Shown here in pieces: positions 8,360 through 18,071 of a stretch of DNA of 64,000 nt. The stretch spans positions 1 to 64,000 of the forward strand of contig NZ_LUKD01000008.1 of NCBI RefSeq assembly GCF_001592745.1, in the 5' to 3' direction. The first letter of the stretch is position 1; the number at the start of each line of letters is the position of its first letter. The translations under genes and the position numbers were made by a program. The DNA comes from Bdellovibrio bacteriovorus (lineage in GTDB: Bacteria > Bdellovibrionota > Bdellovibrionia > Bdellovibrionales > Bdellovibrionaceae). The notes beneath the pieces were generated by a model. It did no database searches. It was not told the DNA's origin and was given only the letters and a program-made list of their open reading frames with translations.

Positions 8360-8655
8360 ATGATAAATCTTTAAAGGACTTTTTAAAGGCTCACGCCAGT
8401 AAAGCTCCCGAAGCGGATTATGCGGAGTCATCTCGCATCTGGGCTCATATTCAGGCAGAAAGACCGCGACGTATTGCGTGGATCTTATTTCCTACTTTGA
8501 TGACATCTTTAGTAGCTGTGGTGTTCCTGCGATTTGAAACAGCGCCTTCGCAAATGAATGAAGAAGAAGTCTATCTTCAGCAGGAGTGGGCCGAGATGCA
8601 AAGTGAAGTCGATTCGGAAATAGATCAAGAATTTGTCACGGTATTTGAAAAATAA
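8356..8655 (+). CDS. single-span membrane protein, probable anti-sigma factor
   Basis: This encodes 99 residues: a cytoplasmic N-terminal half, one transmembrane helix near 38-56 (RIAWILFPTLMTSLVAVVFL) and a short acidic periplasmic tail. No zinc-binding H-x3-C-x2-C motif is present. The function is inferred from position: the ATG overlaps the stop of the ECF sigma gene, and small single-span proteins in that place commonly hold the sigma factor at the membrane. With the Spy-like gene upstream, the three genes form a plausible envelope-stress module. Confidence 0.6.
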   Translation: MNDKSLKDFLKAHASKAPEADYAESSRIWAHIQAERPRRIAWILFPTLMTSLVAVVFLRFETAPSQMNEEEVYLQQEWAEMQSEVDSEIDQEFVTVFEK

Positions 8656-8689
8656 AAAAGACCTGACTTTATTAAGCCAGATCTTTTTT
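8656..8689 (+). terminator. intrinsic terminator
   Basis: A 14-bp stem with two mismatches and a short loop, flanked by A-runs and T-runs, directly follows the ECF sigma module and precedes the convergent OmpA gene. It could act on both strands. Confidence 0.7.
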
Positions 8690-8707
8690 ATCGTCAGCTA
8701 TCAAAGA

Positions 8708-9808
8708 TTATTCAATCGTTGATAAAGCCTCACGAAGTTTCGCCTCATCTTTGACCCCAATAAAGATCAATTCGGCGCGACGATCCGAATCTTGCATGCC
8801 GGTAGAATCGGCAGTTCCTTTACCGACAGCGGCGACATCGACATCATCTAAACCATTTTGTTGTAAGATGGAACGAACCTGTTCGGCACGTTGTTCAGAC
8901 AGTTGTTGGTTGAATTGTTCACTTCCTGTAGAATCGGCGTATCCGTGGATTTCAACTCGATCATAGAGGTCTTTATTTTCCTCGAGGACACCGGCGATGC
9001 TAGCCAGTTTCTCTTTATCTTCGGGAGAGACCGTGGCTTTAGCTGTCGGGAACTCGATATTGGATTCATCTTCAACTAAGGCTGTTAAGCCAACGGCTCC
9101 CAGGGCGGCAGCGGGTTCAACATCCGCGACAGGACGAGCAGGTTCGACAACCTCTTCAACGATAGTTTCTTCAGTCTCGACAGGATTTTCTGTTGTTCTG
9201 ACCGAAGTTCTGTACGCCGAAGGGTTCCAACCGATTTGCAAATCAATCAAATACATGTAGACGTTATTATCTACAGTATTTGTCATCGCCATCGCGCGGG
9301 CTCCTAAGCGGGCTAACCAACTTGGTGAAAGATTGAATTCTTTCAAAGCTTGCAAGCCAACGAAGTGCGCGTCCCCTTGATCGGCGCCTAAGTCCTGACC
9401 TTGTTCATAAAATTGGTTGCCTACGACACCGGCTTGCCAACGTGTACTATCCCAGCGATAGCGAGCCGCAAATTCCAACGCGCCACCTGTCATGGCTGTG
9501 TCTTCATTGTCACCAGCTTGTGAGAATTGTTGGTTGTTCACCCCGTAACCTAGGTCAAAAACCACGGGGGCCTGTAGGTACCAGGAACCTAATAATTTGA
9601 GTGTTGCGGGTGTTCCTTCCGCGGAACCATCTTCGTCATATCCAGTGTAACCACCACCTAGCCCAATGAAGGGTAAGAGGCCTCGGGGAGCTGTTTCAGC
9701 TTCTTCTCGAGTGAACTCCATCGTACTGGATGTTGACTCTTGGTCTGCTTGATTCGCGTAAGAAAAGGAACCAACGCATAGTATTGCAGTGAGGATCAGT
9801 GTTTTCAT
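8708..9808 (-). CDS. OmpA-family outer-membrane protein
   Basis: This encodes 366 residues with a signal peptide ending near SYANQ; GGAG lies upstream of the ATG. Residues 40-190 contain alternating aromatic strands typical of a small outer-membrane barrel (LPFIGLGGGYTGY). A Pro/Glu/Val-rich linker follows. The last 110 residues are an OmpA peptidoglycan-binding domain: IHGYADSTGSEQFNQQLSEQ and then SDRRAELIF, with the Asp and Arg that contact diaminopimelate. It likely ties the outer membrane to peptidoglycan. It is convergent with the ECF sigma operon. Confidence 0.9.
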   Translation of the reverse strand: MKTLILTAILCVGSFSYANQADQESTSSTMEFTREEAETAPRGLLPFIGLGGGYTGYDEDGSAEGTPATLKLLGSWYLQAPVVFDLGYGVNNQQFSQAGDNEDTAMTGGALEFAARYRWDSTRWQAGVVGNQFYEQGQDLGADQGDAHFVGLQALKEFNLSPSWLARLGARAMAMTNTVDNNVYMYLIDLQIGWNPSAYRTSVRTTENPVETEETIVEEVVEPARPVADVEPAAALGAVGLTALVEDESNIEFPTAKATVSPEDKEKLASIAGVLEENKDLYDRVEIHGYADSTGSEQFNQQLSEQRAEQVRSILQQNGLDDVDVAAVGKGTADSTGMQDSDRRAELIFIGVKDEAKLREALSTIE

Positions 9809-10055
9809 GGTAGTCTCCTTTTTTGTCAGCTTTAGTATTTACCTCTCATGCACAGAATCAAATTTTCACAGGCCTAAAGAATGTAGGTTTGTCGAGATAA
9901 ATGACGCAGACTAGGCATCTGTCCCAAAAAGAAGTTACCGCGGCGTAATTCGATCCTGGTCTTAATCTGAAACGTCTTGGGATCGTCATGGCGCATAGAA
10001 TTTGACCTTGTCGGTTGCCCTGCTACAGTGAAGAAGCAGAACTCGTGGAGGATGT

Positions 10056-10625
10056 ATGCGTAAGTTACTTCTAGTATGTGCAGTGTTCGCTGTTGCAGCC
10101 TGTTCATCAAAACACAAAGCAAAAGACATTGATACGACCGTAGGTATGTCAGCACCCGTGCGTGGTGATTCCGTCGTCGGCGTGAAAGACGGAGATATGG
10201 TGTACCAACGCAAAGTCGTCATGAGCGAAGAGCTTCGCCGTCTAGAGTTAGATGTGTACGATTTAGAAGCGAAGGTCCTGGGTGGCCCTCGATACCTAGA
10301 CAATCGTGGCCTTTACGGAGTTTTGCGCGATTGCAGAGTTTCGCTTGGCAGTGTGGAAAACAGTGGGGATGGCAAAGTACGTTGGACGGAATCAAGACAG
10401 TATGTTACTCCGGATGATGATTTTTCATCCATCGGTGTGGAAGATAAAAAACGTATCGTCGGAGTTTCTGAGGAGTATTTAAAAGACCGTTTGGCGCGCT
10501 TTAAAGACTACAAAAACACTTTAGAAAAGCGTCAGGACGAGTACGAAACAAAAGTGAAAGTCTGTGAATTGGAGCTGGCAGCGCAAAAGAAAAAAGGTAA
10601 AGCCTCAGCTGCTAACAACGAATAA
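10056..10625 (+). CDS. small lipoprotein of unknown function
   Basis: This encodes 189 residues with a lipoprotein signal; the lipobox is AVAAC and Cys16 would be lipidated. GGAGG sits 4 bases before the ATG. After a short linker the protein contains two helical stretches (EELRRLELDVYDLEAKVLG and the charged C-terminal helices), suggesting a coiled-coil envelope protein. No family is recognised. It ends exactly where the convergent carboxylesterase gene ends, with no space for a separate terminator. Confidence 0.7.
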   Translation: MRKLLLVCAVFAVAACSSKHKAKDIDTTVGMSAPVRGDSVVGVKDGDMVYQRKVVMSEELRRLELDVYDLEAKVLGGPRYLDNRGLYGVLRDCRVSLGSVENSGDGKVRWTESRQYVTPDDDFSSIGVEDKKRIVGVSEEYLKDRLARFKDYKNTLEKRQDEYETKVKVCELELAAQKKKGKASAANNE

Positions 10626-12137
10626 TTATTCAAAAGTGATTTCTTTTTCCCAGGGAGGAAGCTTCTTGGGAAGAAGAAGGTTGGGACTTCCAGTCCAAAA
10701 AAATGATCTAAAATAGTGTGACATCGTCGCACGCAGTTCTTCTCTGGATTTTTTATTTTCTTTGGTCCAAGCAAAGCGCGCGAAATTTTCTTTTTCAGTT
10801 TCGAAGTTACCTAAGTAAAACATAGCGTCCATTCCGTGAACCGCGCCGAAAACTTCCTTCCAAGGGGAAGGGGTCTGCTTCCATTTAAAAGTGTATTTAT
10901 AGACGTTGTCCTGATGAGTGCGCATAAGATGCGAAAGAGCGTCTGTGGTTTGAGACATTGCAAGACTTCCTGACGCCGTTGTTGCACGATAAGTGTTGGC
11001 GTCAACCTTGATTAAATCATGCACTGAAAGATCCGCCGGCGAGTTTTGAATCAGATTCCAAAGTTCCGTGGCAGAAGGCTTTAAGAAGTAGCTGCCAATA
11101 AGATAGGTGGCTTCATCGTCCGTAGAACCTATTATTAAAGGAACCTGGTGGTACTTTCCTAAAACGGTCTCTTGGAGGCCCACCGGAAAAACAAAATCGT
11201 CCACGAAATGTTGAAGAGGGACCGAATAATGTTGAGCACGAATGATTTCGTCTGTGCTCAAAGAAGACATAAATTTTCGGAGCCATTCACGGCTTCTAGT
11301 TTTCAGGAAGTCAGCGGCTTCGTCTTTGGAATCGACAAGTCCTCTATTCAGGATCAGAGTTTCCAAAAAATCTGTGGCGCGGGACTCAGCAAGCTTCCGA
11401 GGATAAATATTCGGGAGACCTGCAGAGCACACCGCTTTATGAAATAGATTCTTTGCAAGGGGCGTTTGCAAAAGTCCCCAGACATTCATACACCCAGCGG
11501 ATTGACCCATAATGGTTACGTTATTGATATCGCCGTCAAAGTGTTCAATATTTTTTTGCACCCAGGTTAAAGCACTGACTAAATCCAAGGTTGTGAAATT
11601 TCCGGACCGGTCCCATTTATTTCCATCTAAATAGTGAGAAGATATTGCCCCCAGAAGTCCTAAACGATAATTGACGCTAACGAATACGACATGAGCGCTC
11701 GCGGCTAAATAGGATCCATCATACAGAGGGTCCGATGCTGTTCCTTTAAAGTTAGACCCACCGTGAATCCAAAAAACGACGGGGAGTTTTTCTTTGGAAG
11801 CTTTCGGTTTCCATACATTAAGGTAAAGACAATCTTCGTTCCCTACGGGAACTCCGAATTGTGAAGAAGGAACATTTGAAAAGTAGTTGCCGATCTGAGG
11901 ACAGACGGAGGGAAGCTCCTTGGCCTTTAAATTTGCCTTCCACGCCCTCACGGCCCGAGGTGCTTTCCAACGAAGATGGCCCACGGGTGGGGAGGCATAA
12001 GGAATTCCTAGAAATGCTTCGGTATCATAGGCCCCGAAAGTCCCTTCAAGTTGGCCTGTGCTAATTTGCAATCGGGGAGAAGCGATTGTTTGGAGTCCTA
12101 TCATCATTGTGGAAAGCACAAATAAAAAAAGCTTCAT
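10626..12137 (-). CDS. secreted type-B carboxylesterase
   Basis: This encodes 503 residues with a signal peptide ending near TIASPR. It has the standard carboxylesterase/lipase type-B features: EDCLYLNVW near 101-109, the oxyanion stretch VFWIHGGSNF, the nucleophile Ser213 in MGQSAGC, and a catalytic-His region FGAVHGMDAMF near 430. The enzyme hydrolyses carboxylic esters in the periplasm or outside the cell. It stands alone on the minus strand; the tail-to-tail junction with the lipoprotein gene leaves no gap. Confidence 0.88.
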   Translation of the reverse strand: MKLFLFVLSTMMIGLQTIASPRLQISTGQLEGTFGAYDTEAFLGIPYASPPVGHLRWKAPRAVRAWKANLKAKELPSVCPQIGNYFSNVPSSQFGVPVGNEDCLYLNVWKPKASKEKLPVVFWIHGGSNFKGTASDPLYDGSYLAASAHVVFVSVNYRLGLLGAISSHYLDGNKWDRSGNFTTLDLVSALTWVQKNIEHFDGDINNVTIMGQSAGCMNVWGLLQTPLAKNLFHKAVCSAGLPNIYPRKLAESRATDFLETLILNRGLVDSKDEAADFLKTRSREWLRKFMSSLSTDEIIRAQHYSVPLQHFVDDFVFPVGLQETVLGKYHQVPLIIGSTDDEATYLIGSYFLKPSATELWNLIQNSPADLSVHDLIKVDANTYRATTASGSLAMSQTTDALSHLMRTHQDNVYKYTFKWKQTPSPWKEVFGAVHGMDAMFYLGNFETEKENFARFAWTKENKKSREELRATMSHYFRSFFWTGSPNLLLPKKLPPWEKEITFE

Positions 12138-12220
12138 AGTCTTTTAATACTTTGAAGCTTTCTAACGATAAAGTTTAATAACTGTAAGAAACTTACTTAC
12201 CACTCTAGGTGTGTAAGCAT

Positions 12221-13003
12221 CTACAATCGCGCCCACATTAGGATGCGTTTGAACGGATAGAAAAAAGGTTTGTCATCAGGAAGTTCGTGAAAAAGGCGCT
12301 CTTTGTATTCTTCCGTAAAATCGGAAAAATCATCTGCAGAGAGTCTGCTTTGGAAGTAAGTGAGCAGGCTTCCTTTCACCCAACTGATGACATCTTCACG
12401 TGAGTTCATAACGTGGGCATAAACTCGTTGAAGGACTTTCTGCTCTTTAAAGCCCAATCTAAAAAGAAGGGTCGCGTAAGCTTCGGGAGTCAACATGGTC
12501 AGATGTTGTTTGTAGGATTCCCCTTGCAAAAGTTTTAACCACTTTTCTTCTTCGCTCATGCGGACGGCAAGAATATGTGTCGGATAGTCGTGATTCATTG
12601 GCATTTGAACGGCGAGCTGTCCCTGAGGTTGCAAAGAATCTTTGAGCTCTTTGTAAAGGGCCGGATGATTCTCACACCATTGAATTGCCGCGTTTGAAAA
12701 TATCAAATCAAACTTTCCGTGTTGCCCGATGTTTTCAATGGATTCTTTTTTAAAATGCAAACCTTCGACAGAAATATTTTTCGCCTTTTCTAGCATCGCA
12801 TCTGAAGTATCAAAACCCAAAGTTTCTTGAGCATGCATCGTCCGATGTAGAGTTTCGGTCAAATCCCCGGCGCCGCAGCCGAGGTCCACCACGCGTCGTA
12901 GGGAAGTTTTACTGTCCACCATTTCCATCAGATCGAAGAAGGGCTGAGAACGTTCGTTAACGAATTTATGATATTGCTGGGGATTCCAAGTATCTTTACT
13001 CAT
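12221..13003 (-). CDS. tam: SAM-dependent methyltransferase, trans-aconitate 2-methyltransferase-like
   Basis: The ATG at 13003 has AAGGA upstream and gives 260 residues. The N-terminus TWNPQQYHKFVNERSQPF matches the WNPxxYxxFxxERxRP start of Tam proteins; VVDLGCGAGDLTE is the SAM-binding glycine motif, LGFDTSDAML the acidic strand and LIFSNAAIQWC motif IV. Tam methylates trans-aconitate, an inhibitor of the citrate cycle. An upstream in-frame ATG at 13039 would overlap the divergent gene and lacks a ribosome binding site. Substrate is inferred from similarity of motifs only. Confidence 0.8.
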   Translation of the reverse strand: MSKDTWNPQQYHKFVNERSQPFFDLMEMVDSKTSLRRVVDLGCGAGDLTETLHRTMHAQETLGFDTSDAMLEKAKNISVEGLHFKKESIENIGQHGKFDLIFSNAAIQWCENHPALYKELKDSLQPQGQLAVQMPMNHDYPTHILAVRMSEEEKWLKLLQGESYKQHLTMLTPEAYATLLFRLGFKEQKVLQRVYAHVMNSREDVISWVKGSLLTYFQSRLSADDFSDFTEEYKERLFHELPDDKPFFYPFKRILMWARL

Positions 13004-13037
13004 AGACAATGTCCTTGGTTTCAGTGATACTTCCATC

Positions 13038-13367
13038 ATGCCTCATATTCGCATGCGCGCAATTAAAACCGAAGTTGTAAGCCAAATGAGTTTTGAACTG
13101 CCAAAAATCTTGGCGGCAGAGATGAGTACCTCTGAAGATAATTTCACTTTCGAAGCTGTTGCGACTCAATTTTTCAATATGGGAAAAGCCGACGCTTCTT
13201 ATCCCTTTATCGAAGTTCTGTGGTTCGCGCGTTCACAAGAAGTGCAGAATCGCTGTGCCGAAATTATTACTACAAAAGTAAAAGAAGCGATGAAGTGTGA
13301 CGATGTCGTCGTTGTGTTTCAAGTTTTGGAAAAAACAGCGTATTACGAAAATGGAAAACATTTCTAA
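13038..13367 (+). CDS. DUF1904-family protein
   Basis: This encodes 109 residues starting MPHIRMRAIKTEVV, the N-terminus typical of the DUF1904 family, whose members are small cytosolic proteins of unknown role, structurally similar to tautomerases. No membrane segment or signal. It starts 34 bases from the divergent Tam-like gene, so the two share a short promoter region, and its stop overlaps the end of the convergent M24 gene by 4 bases. Confidence 0.7.
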   Translation: MPHIRMRAIKTEVVSQMSFELPKILAAEMSTSEDNFTFEAVATQFFNMGKADASYPFIEVLWFARSQEVQNRCAEIITTKVKEAMKCDDVVVVFQVLEKTAYYENGKHF

Positions 13368-14455
13368 GGTTCTTTGATCCAAGGTTGAGGACGGCGCAGT
13401 CCTTCGTATTCTTGTGTTGGCCAGCGCTCGTCAACAGTAAGGATTTCTAGACCTTTATCGTTTACTAATATCGTATCTTCAATTTTTGCTCCTGGCAGTG
13501 TTGGGTTCCACGCGACCGCGCAAGAATCAAATATGCGAAAGTCTTCTGGCGACTCGGGGCGCGCCACGTGTTCCCGGGAAAGATACCCTGTGAGCCCTCC
13601 TTGATGATGGCGATGAACCTCTTCCGGATATCCGCGCTGAGTGTAACTACTCTTTAAAACTTGATACAAAGAACTCATACTTGGTTTTTTCAGACACGCT
13701 TTTAAGACGGCGTTTTCGACTTCCATCACATGTTGATGATGCCGCTTTTCTTCGTCTTTCAGTTTGCGAAAGTAAACGAAGCGGGTGAGATTTGCATAAA
13801 GCCCTCCTTGGCGGGCGCAGAACACCATCATGGCGGCGTCACCGATTTTTTCTTCAGTCGCGATAGGATGGCGATAAATCTGCATGCGTCGATGACTGCC
13901 CACCATGACCAATGTGGGATCGATTCCTCGGCGAAGTAAAGAACGCGCTCCTTCAGAAGCGACGTCAAACTCAGTCCACTCAGGTGTCGCAAAAGAAAGC
14001 GCTTCCGTCATGGCTTCTGCGGCGTCTTTTCCTAGTTTCCGATAACGTTCTACCTCGTCATCACCTAAGGTCATTTTTGCCTTGTGAAAGTCAAAGTGCA
14101 GCGGAAGTTCTCGACTGGAGGGGCGATCCGAAGCACATCGCGAAATCTTTAAGTGTTGATGAACGAAGTCTTGGGAGGAGTTGATATTTTCCCAAGGAAA
14201 TGCCAATAGTGCGAAAATCGGTGGCACTTCCTCATTGAGAAGCCTTTCGCGCTCAATAGCATCGGTAAGAACCCAGGCTTTTTCTTGTGTTATAAGAACT
14301 TCAGCGACACCGACTTCGGAAGTATAGATGACGACGCTATTTCCGCCACCGGTGACCCAGCTAAACCAGTCTACACCTTTTAGTAAGACGGCCTCTAAGT
14401 CATGAGCCTTCATGAGCTCGCGCACAATGTCGATTTTTCTGACCGCCTCACTCAT
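13364..14455 (-). CDS. M24 aminopeptidase-P-fold protein lacking most metal ligands
   Basis: This encodes 363 residues with a creatinase-like N-terminal domain (about 1-130) and a pita-bread M24 domain (about 130-360). Where active M24 enzymes have D-x-G...GY-x-S-D-x-T-R, this one reads FCARQGGLYANLTR (212-225), so both Asp ligands are replaced. His284 (HHQGG) and Glu326 (IEDTILV) are kept, but the EPG Glu is replaced by WNPTLPG (316-322). Three of five ligands are therefore missing. It may bind substrate without metal-dependent proteolysis, as creatinase does with other chemistry. Alone on the minus strand, before the 1158-residue secreted-protein gene. Confidence 0.75.
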   Translation of the reverse strand: MSEAVRKIDIVRELMKAHDLEAVLLKGVDWFSWVTGGGNSVVIYTSEVGVAEVLITQEKAWVLTDAIERERLLNEEVPPIFALLAFPWENINSSQDFVHQHLKISRCASDRPSSRELPLHFDFHKAKMTLGDDEVERYRKLGKDAAEAMTEALSFATPEWTEFDVASEGARSLLRRGIDPTLVMVGSHRRMQIYRHPIATEEKIGDAAMMVFCARQGGLYANLTRFVYFRKLKDEEKRHHQHVMEVENAVLKACLKKPSMSSLYQVLKSSYTQRGYPEEVHRHHQGGLTGYLSREHVARPESPEDFRIFDSCAVAWNPTLPGAKIEDTILVNDKGLEILTVDERWPTQEYEGLRRPQPWIKEP

Positions 14456-14491
14456 AGAGTTAGGATCGGCCAGCCCGTCCGCACAAACAAG

Positions 14492-17400
14492 TTATTGGAA
14501 TACCGGCTGCAATAACACAGTTCGACGGAAGCGATCTAAATAGCTATGACCTTGATACTTCCCAATCTCGGGACCCCAAAATTCACTTTGTTTTTGGTGC
14601 CTAAAGGTCGGGTGACTGAGCTCTAGCATGTTGGATATATTTGTTGTCACCCAAATTTTTTCGTCTTTTGTTAACTTACGAAGCTGTCCTATGTACTCGG
14701 CTTTTCGTCCAATTAAATGATCTAGAACATAGATCAGATCTTTTGCTTGGTCACTCAAAGGGTAAGGTTTTCCAAACGGTGTGGTGCCTTTTTTAATTCC
14801 ATAAGACAATTTGTAGGCACGATCTTTAACTTGCGATCGAGCGTCCGAAACAGAGTTTTCATAGTGGTCGTGGAAACGCCCTCCACCGGGTAAAAGATAT
14901 TCGAGATTATTGATATTAGAAGCGGCTGTCAGGATGTCATGAATAGCTTCTTTTGATATTTGCCAGCGCATGGTGCCTTCGATCTCAGGATATGCTCCGA
15001 GCTCATCGGGCATCACAAAGCGGATATATCTATTAGATCCTGAACGAGAGTTAAAAAACTTTTTGAAATCGTTTTCAAACTCTTTACGAGTGCAGTAATT
15101 ATCAAACATCGAAAGTGTGATCATCACTTCCATTTCAGAAAAAGTTTTACTACCGGCACCTACAACACCTTCAAAAGCTAGATTCACATATTTTCCTTCA
15201 CCCCAAAATTCACCGACGAAGTTAACGGCAGGCTCCGCCAGTCCGCCTTTGACTTTGTCGTTCCAGATGCGACTTAAAGATCGATCATAGGTGTCAGTTT
15301 TGTGAGCGACATAAAGTTTTTGACCATTGACCGTCAACTCGCTGACGCCAGAGTTTCTTCCACGATTCCAAACGAAGAAGGCAAAGTGGGAGTTTTTATT
15401 TCTTGCGGACTCCGTCCATTCGTGTGGTTTCACGAGGCGAGCCAGAGTGCTAAAGTCATTATCTATGAGAGCTGAATCGAAGGACTCTTGCAATTGTGCT
15501 TGTCCCAAAGGGTCTTCATTAAGAGTGTCTACGCGATAGATTTTATATGTGCGCTGAACTTTTTCAGCTCGAAAATTCGCTGCTAAACGCACGTAGGTGC
15601 GAACGTCCAGACCGGTTTGGAAAGAGGCGACGTCGACATAGTCTGTTGAAATTTCGAATAATGTGGGGTGCGGCTTTGCGAAGTACAGAGTCTTCACCGA
15701 GGCATAGCTCAATCCTAAAAGGGCGGCTTCAATTTGAATATCTTCGATGACCTTTAATTTAGTTTTTCCCACTGAAGCCCCGATAGAGTGGGTGACTTGC
15801 AGTTGCTCACCGATTCCCAGGGAACGACGAATGTCTAAAATACTAAAGGGATTTAACAAGGCAAAGAAACGGCTCGTTCCCACCTCTTTCATCGTCGAAA
15901 CACTATGCATGTATTCAAAGGTGTAGGTGTAATACAAACCTACGGGGGTCGTGATTCTGTCTGAAACCAGGCCAATAGGGATGCTGATGCTGAGTTTGTC
16001 TTTAAGAAGATAGCGTTTTTGCCCAGGTCCAAGTTCGGGATTTACACTGACACTTCGAGAAGCATCATAACCGATATCGCCATGAACAGTGGCGTGACCT
16101 AAATCGATGGTGAAGTTTCCCGCGTTTTCATAAGTCGCCGGATTAAAAATTTGGAGAAAGCGGTTTTGAAGATAGTTGATTGTATAGACGACTCCAGCCT
16201 GCAGGGGCGTGAAACGATTTCCTAAAATCGGAAGAGTGTTTTCTGGATATTCTTGTGCGCCTTCTTTAAGAAAGCCCTTTTCACTAATGTATTCTGGATA
16301 GCTTGCCGCCAAAGATTCTTTTGAAAGTACAGGATGAAGGGAATAACCTTCCTGATCTAAGTTAAAATCAGTCATCATTTTATTCAGGCGAGATTTAAAC
16401 TTTTCGGCGTAAAGTTTCGCAGCGGGTTCCGGGAAACCCGAAGTCGCCATAATAGCATCAATCTGTGCGGTGCTGATGCGAGCCAAGCGACGGGCTAACC
16501 ATTTCACATCGCTATAAGTGGTGTCTTTCCATGTGCGAGAATTAAATACAGAGAACCAGAATAAACGAACCTGTCCATCGCTCCGTTTCGTGAATTCCCA
16601 GGTAAATTCATTCACGGCTCCTACATTCCCTAACATCGCAGGAAGCCCTAGGGCAGAGCTTGTATCAGAAATGAAGAAAATAGGAAGCCAGCCTCGCGCT
16701 TCATCTTTAACGGCGTCGACACGAGCCTGATACTCAAACTGGTCTTGTAAAGAAATCAAGGCATTATAAAGTACCATCGCGCGATATTCGCGGCGATTGC
16801 GAAGGCCATTGTCTCCCATGCGGAAAGGACCCATTCGACGGTACTCTTCTTTATCGGGATAAGCCTCTAAGGTCACGTTTTTCAGAATGACTGCGTTTTC
16901 ACCGACGATCCGCTCAACGTGAGTGATGGCGCTTCCCATTTCTGTTCCGTGGACACGCTTCCACTGAGTCACCAATTCTTCAAAACTAACATCACCCAGT
17001 TCCAACTTGATATGGCGGCGGAAAGTGGTGGGGTTGGCTGGATAACCAATGATTCGCGCAAGATGATTTACGACCGAAGCATTGTAAGCTTCAAATCCGA
17101 CACGCAAGGTGACGTCTTTCTTTTTAGGCTTTCCTTTTTTGTTCAGTTCATTTTCATCAAACCAGTGCGTTTTAAATTTAATCGTTCCATTCCCCATTCT
17201 TTCATAGTGAAAAACGGGAAGTTCAACATCAGGGGCCGGGAAGAACTTTTTATTCCAATACACTTCGGCGTACGGATCGTAAGCTTCAACCTCATTATCA
17301 GTCCAGATCGGTGAAGAGGGCGGGTTTAATAAGCTGATGTCTCCGCCGGATGCTTTGAATTTCGCTAACGCCGTCTGTGTGGCGAACTGACCGTTGAGAA

Positions 17401-17968
17401 GCAAATTACTGGCTTGAGTCTGGCCCTGCTCATTCACGGGAAATTCAAAAAAGTTTTCGATTAAGTTTTTTGCGCGATCGATGGCATCTGTAAATAGCGT
17501 TTTAGGGTAAGGTGTGTATCCTGCTCCGATAAACAGAAGAATGAGTTCGACCTTCTCATGAATTTGAAGGGGCGTCATCTGAGGATAGCGGTTTTTAAGA
17601 TCTTGAGTGTGCTCGATCGCAAAAATCAGCGGAGCAATGGTTTCTGCTTCTTCTGTTTGGGCTTCAAGACCTTCTTTCTCTGCCCTGTCATTTTCATAGC
17701 CATGCACCAAGATAAGGTTGGCTTTACGATTCATTTTCGCCGAATCCATTAAAAGAGATTTTTGAAATTCTAGGAACTGCAATAAGCTATTCAGTTTTAC
17801 GGAACTGATTTTTCCGTCTTCGTAAAAATATTTACGGCGGTACTTGTTGAGAACGGGATCGTGTCCTTGTTCAATAATTCCTTCAGATGGGGAATAGGGG
17901 CTCCCGGCATAGGCGGGGAATGCGGAAATCGCGACTAAGACACAGAGGATCGATTTTACGAACGTCAT
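14492..17968 (-). CDS. large secreted protein of unknown function
   Basis: This encodes 1158 residues with a clear Sec signal ending SAFPAYAGS and no further transmembrane segments. The first 600 residues are mixed helix and strand with long helical stretches; the rest is rich in aromatic beta strands. A single transmembrane anchor or lipobox is not seen. The segment around 470-560 (SRTWKDTTYSDVKWLARRL) is helical and basic. No catalytic motif was recognised. It is probably periplasmic, outer-surface or secreted. It starts 37 bases before the M24-like gene on the same strand and may share its transcript. Length makes it a notable unannotated protein. Confidence 0.7.
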   Translation of the reverse strand: MTFVKSILCVLVAISAFPAYAGSPYSPSEGIIEQGHDPVLNKYRRKYFYEDGKISSVKLNSLLQFLEFQKSLLMDSAKMNRKANLILVHGYENDRAEKEGLEAQTEEAETIAPLIFAIEHTQDLKNRYPQMTPLQIHEKVELILLFIGAGYTPYPKTLFTDAIDRAKNLIENFFEFPVNEQGQTQASNLLLNGQFATQTALAKFKASGGDISLLNPPSSPIWTDNEVEAYDPYAEVYWNKKFFPAPDVELPVFHYERMGNGTIKFKTHWFDENELNKKGKPKKKDVTLRVGFEAYNASVVNHLARIIGYPANPTTFRRHIKLELGDVSFEELVTQWKRVHGTEMGSAITHVERIVGENAVILKNVTLEAYPDKEEYRRMGPFRMGDNGLRNRREYRAMVLYNALISLQDQFEYQARVDAVKDEARGWLPIFFISDTSSALGLPAMLGNVGAVNEFTWEFTKRSDGQVRLFWFSVFNSRTWKDTTYSDVKWLARRLARISTAQIDAIMATSGFPEPAAKLYAEKFKSRLNKMMTDFNLDQEGYSLHPVLSKESLAASYPEYISEKGFLKEGAQEYPENTLPILGNRFTPLQAGVVYTINYLQNRFLQIFNPATYENAGNFTIDLGHATVHGDIGYDASRSVSVNPELGPGQKRYLLKDKLSISIPIGLVSDRITTPVGLYYTYTFEYMHSVSTMKEVGTSRFFALLNPFSILDIRRSLGIGEQLQVTHSIGASVGKTKLKVIEDIQIEAALLGLSYASVKTLYFAKPHPTLFEISTDYVDVASFQTGLDVRTYVRLAANFRAEKVQRTYKIYRVDTLNEDPLGQAQLQESFDSALIDNDFSTLARLVKPHEWTESARNKNSHFAFFVWNRGRNSGVSELTVNGQKLYVAHKTDTYDRSLSRIWNDKVKGGLAEPAVNFVGEFWGEGKYVNLAFEGVVGAGSKTFSEMEVMITLSMFDNYCTRKEFENDFKKFFNSRSGSNRYIRFVMPDELGAYPEIEGTMRWQISKEAIHDILTAASNINNLEYLLPGGGRFHDHYENSVSDARSQVKDRAYKLSYGIKKGTTPFGKPYPLSDQAKDLIYVLDHLIGRKAEYIGQLRKLTKDEKIWVTTNISNMLELSHPTFRHQKQSEFWGPEIGKYQGHSYLDRFRRTVLLQPVFQ

Positions 17969-18071
17969 ATCAATTACCTTATGGAAAGTGAAAGACGACG
18001 TCTTAGTGGTTGTTTATGTAGAATGCCAGTTGCGAAAAGATCAGGTTTGTTACTAGAACGAAATACTGTTC

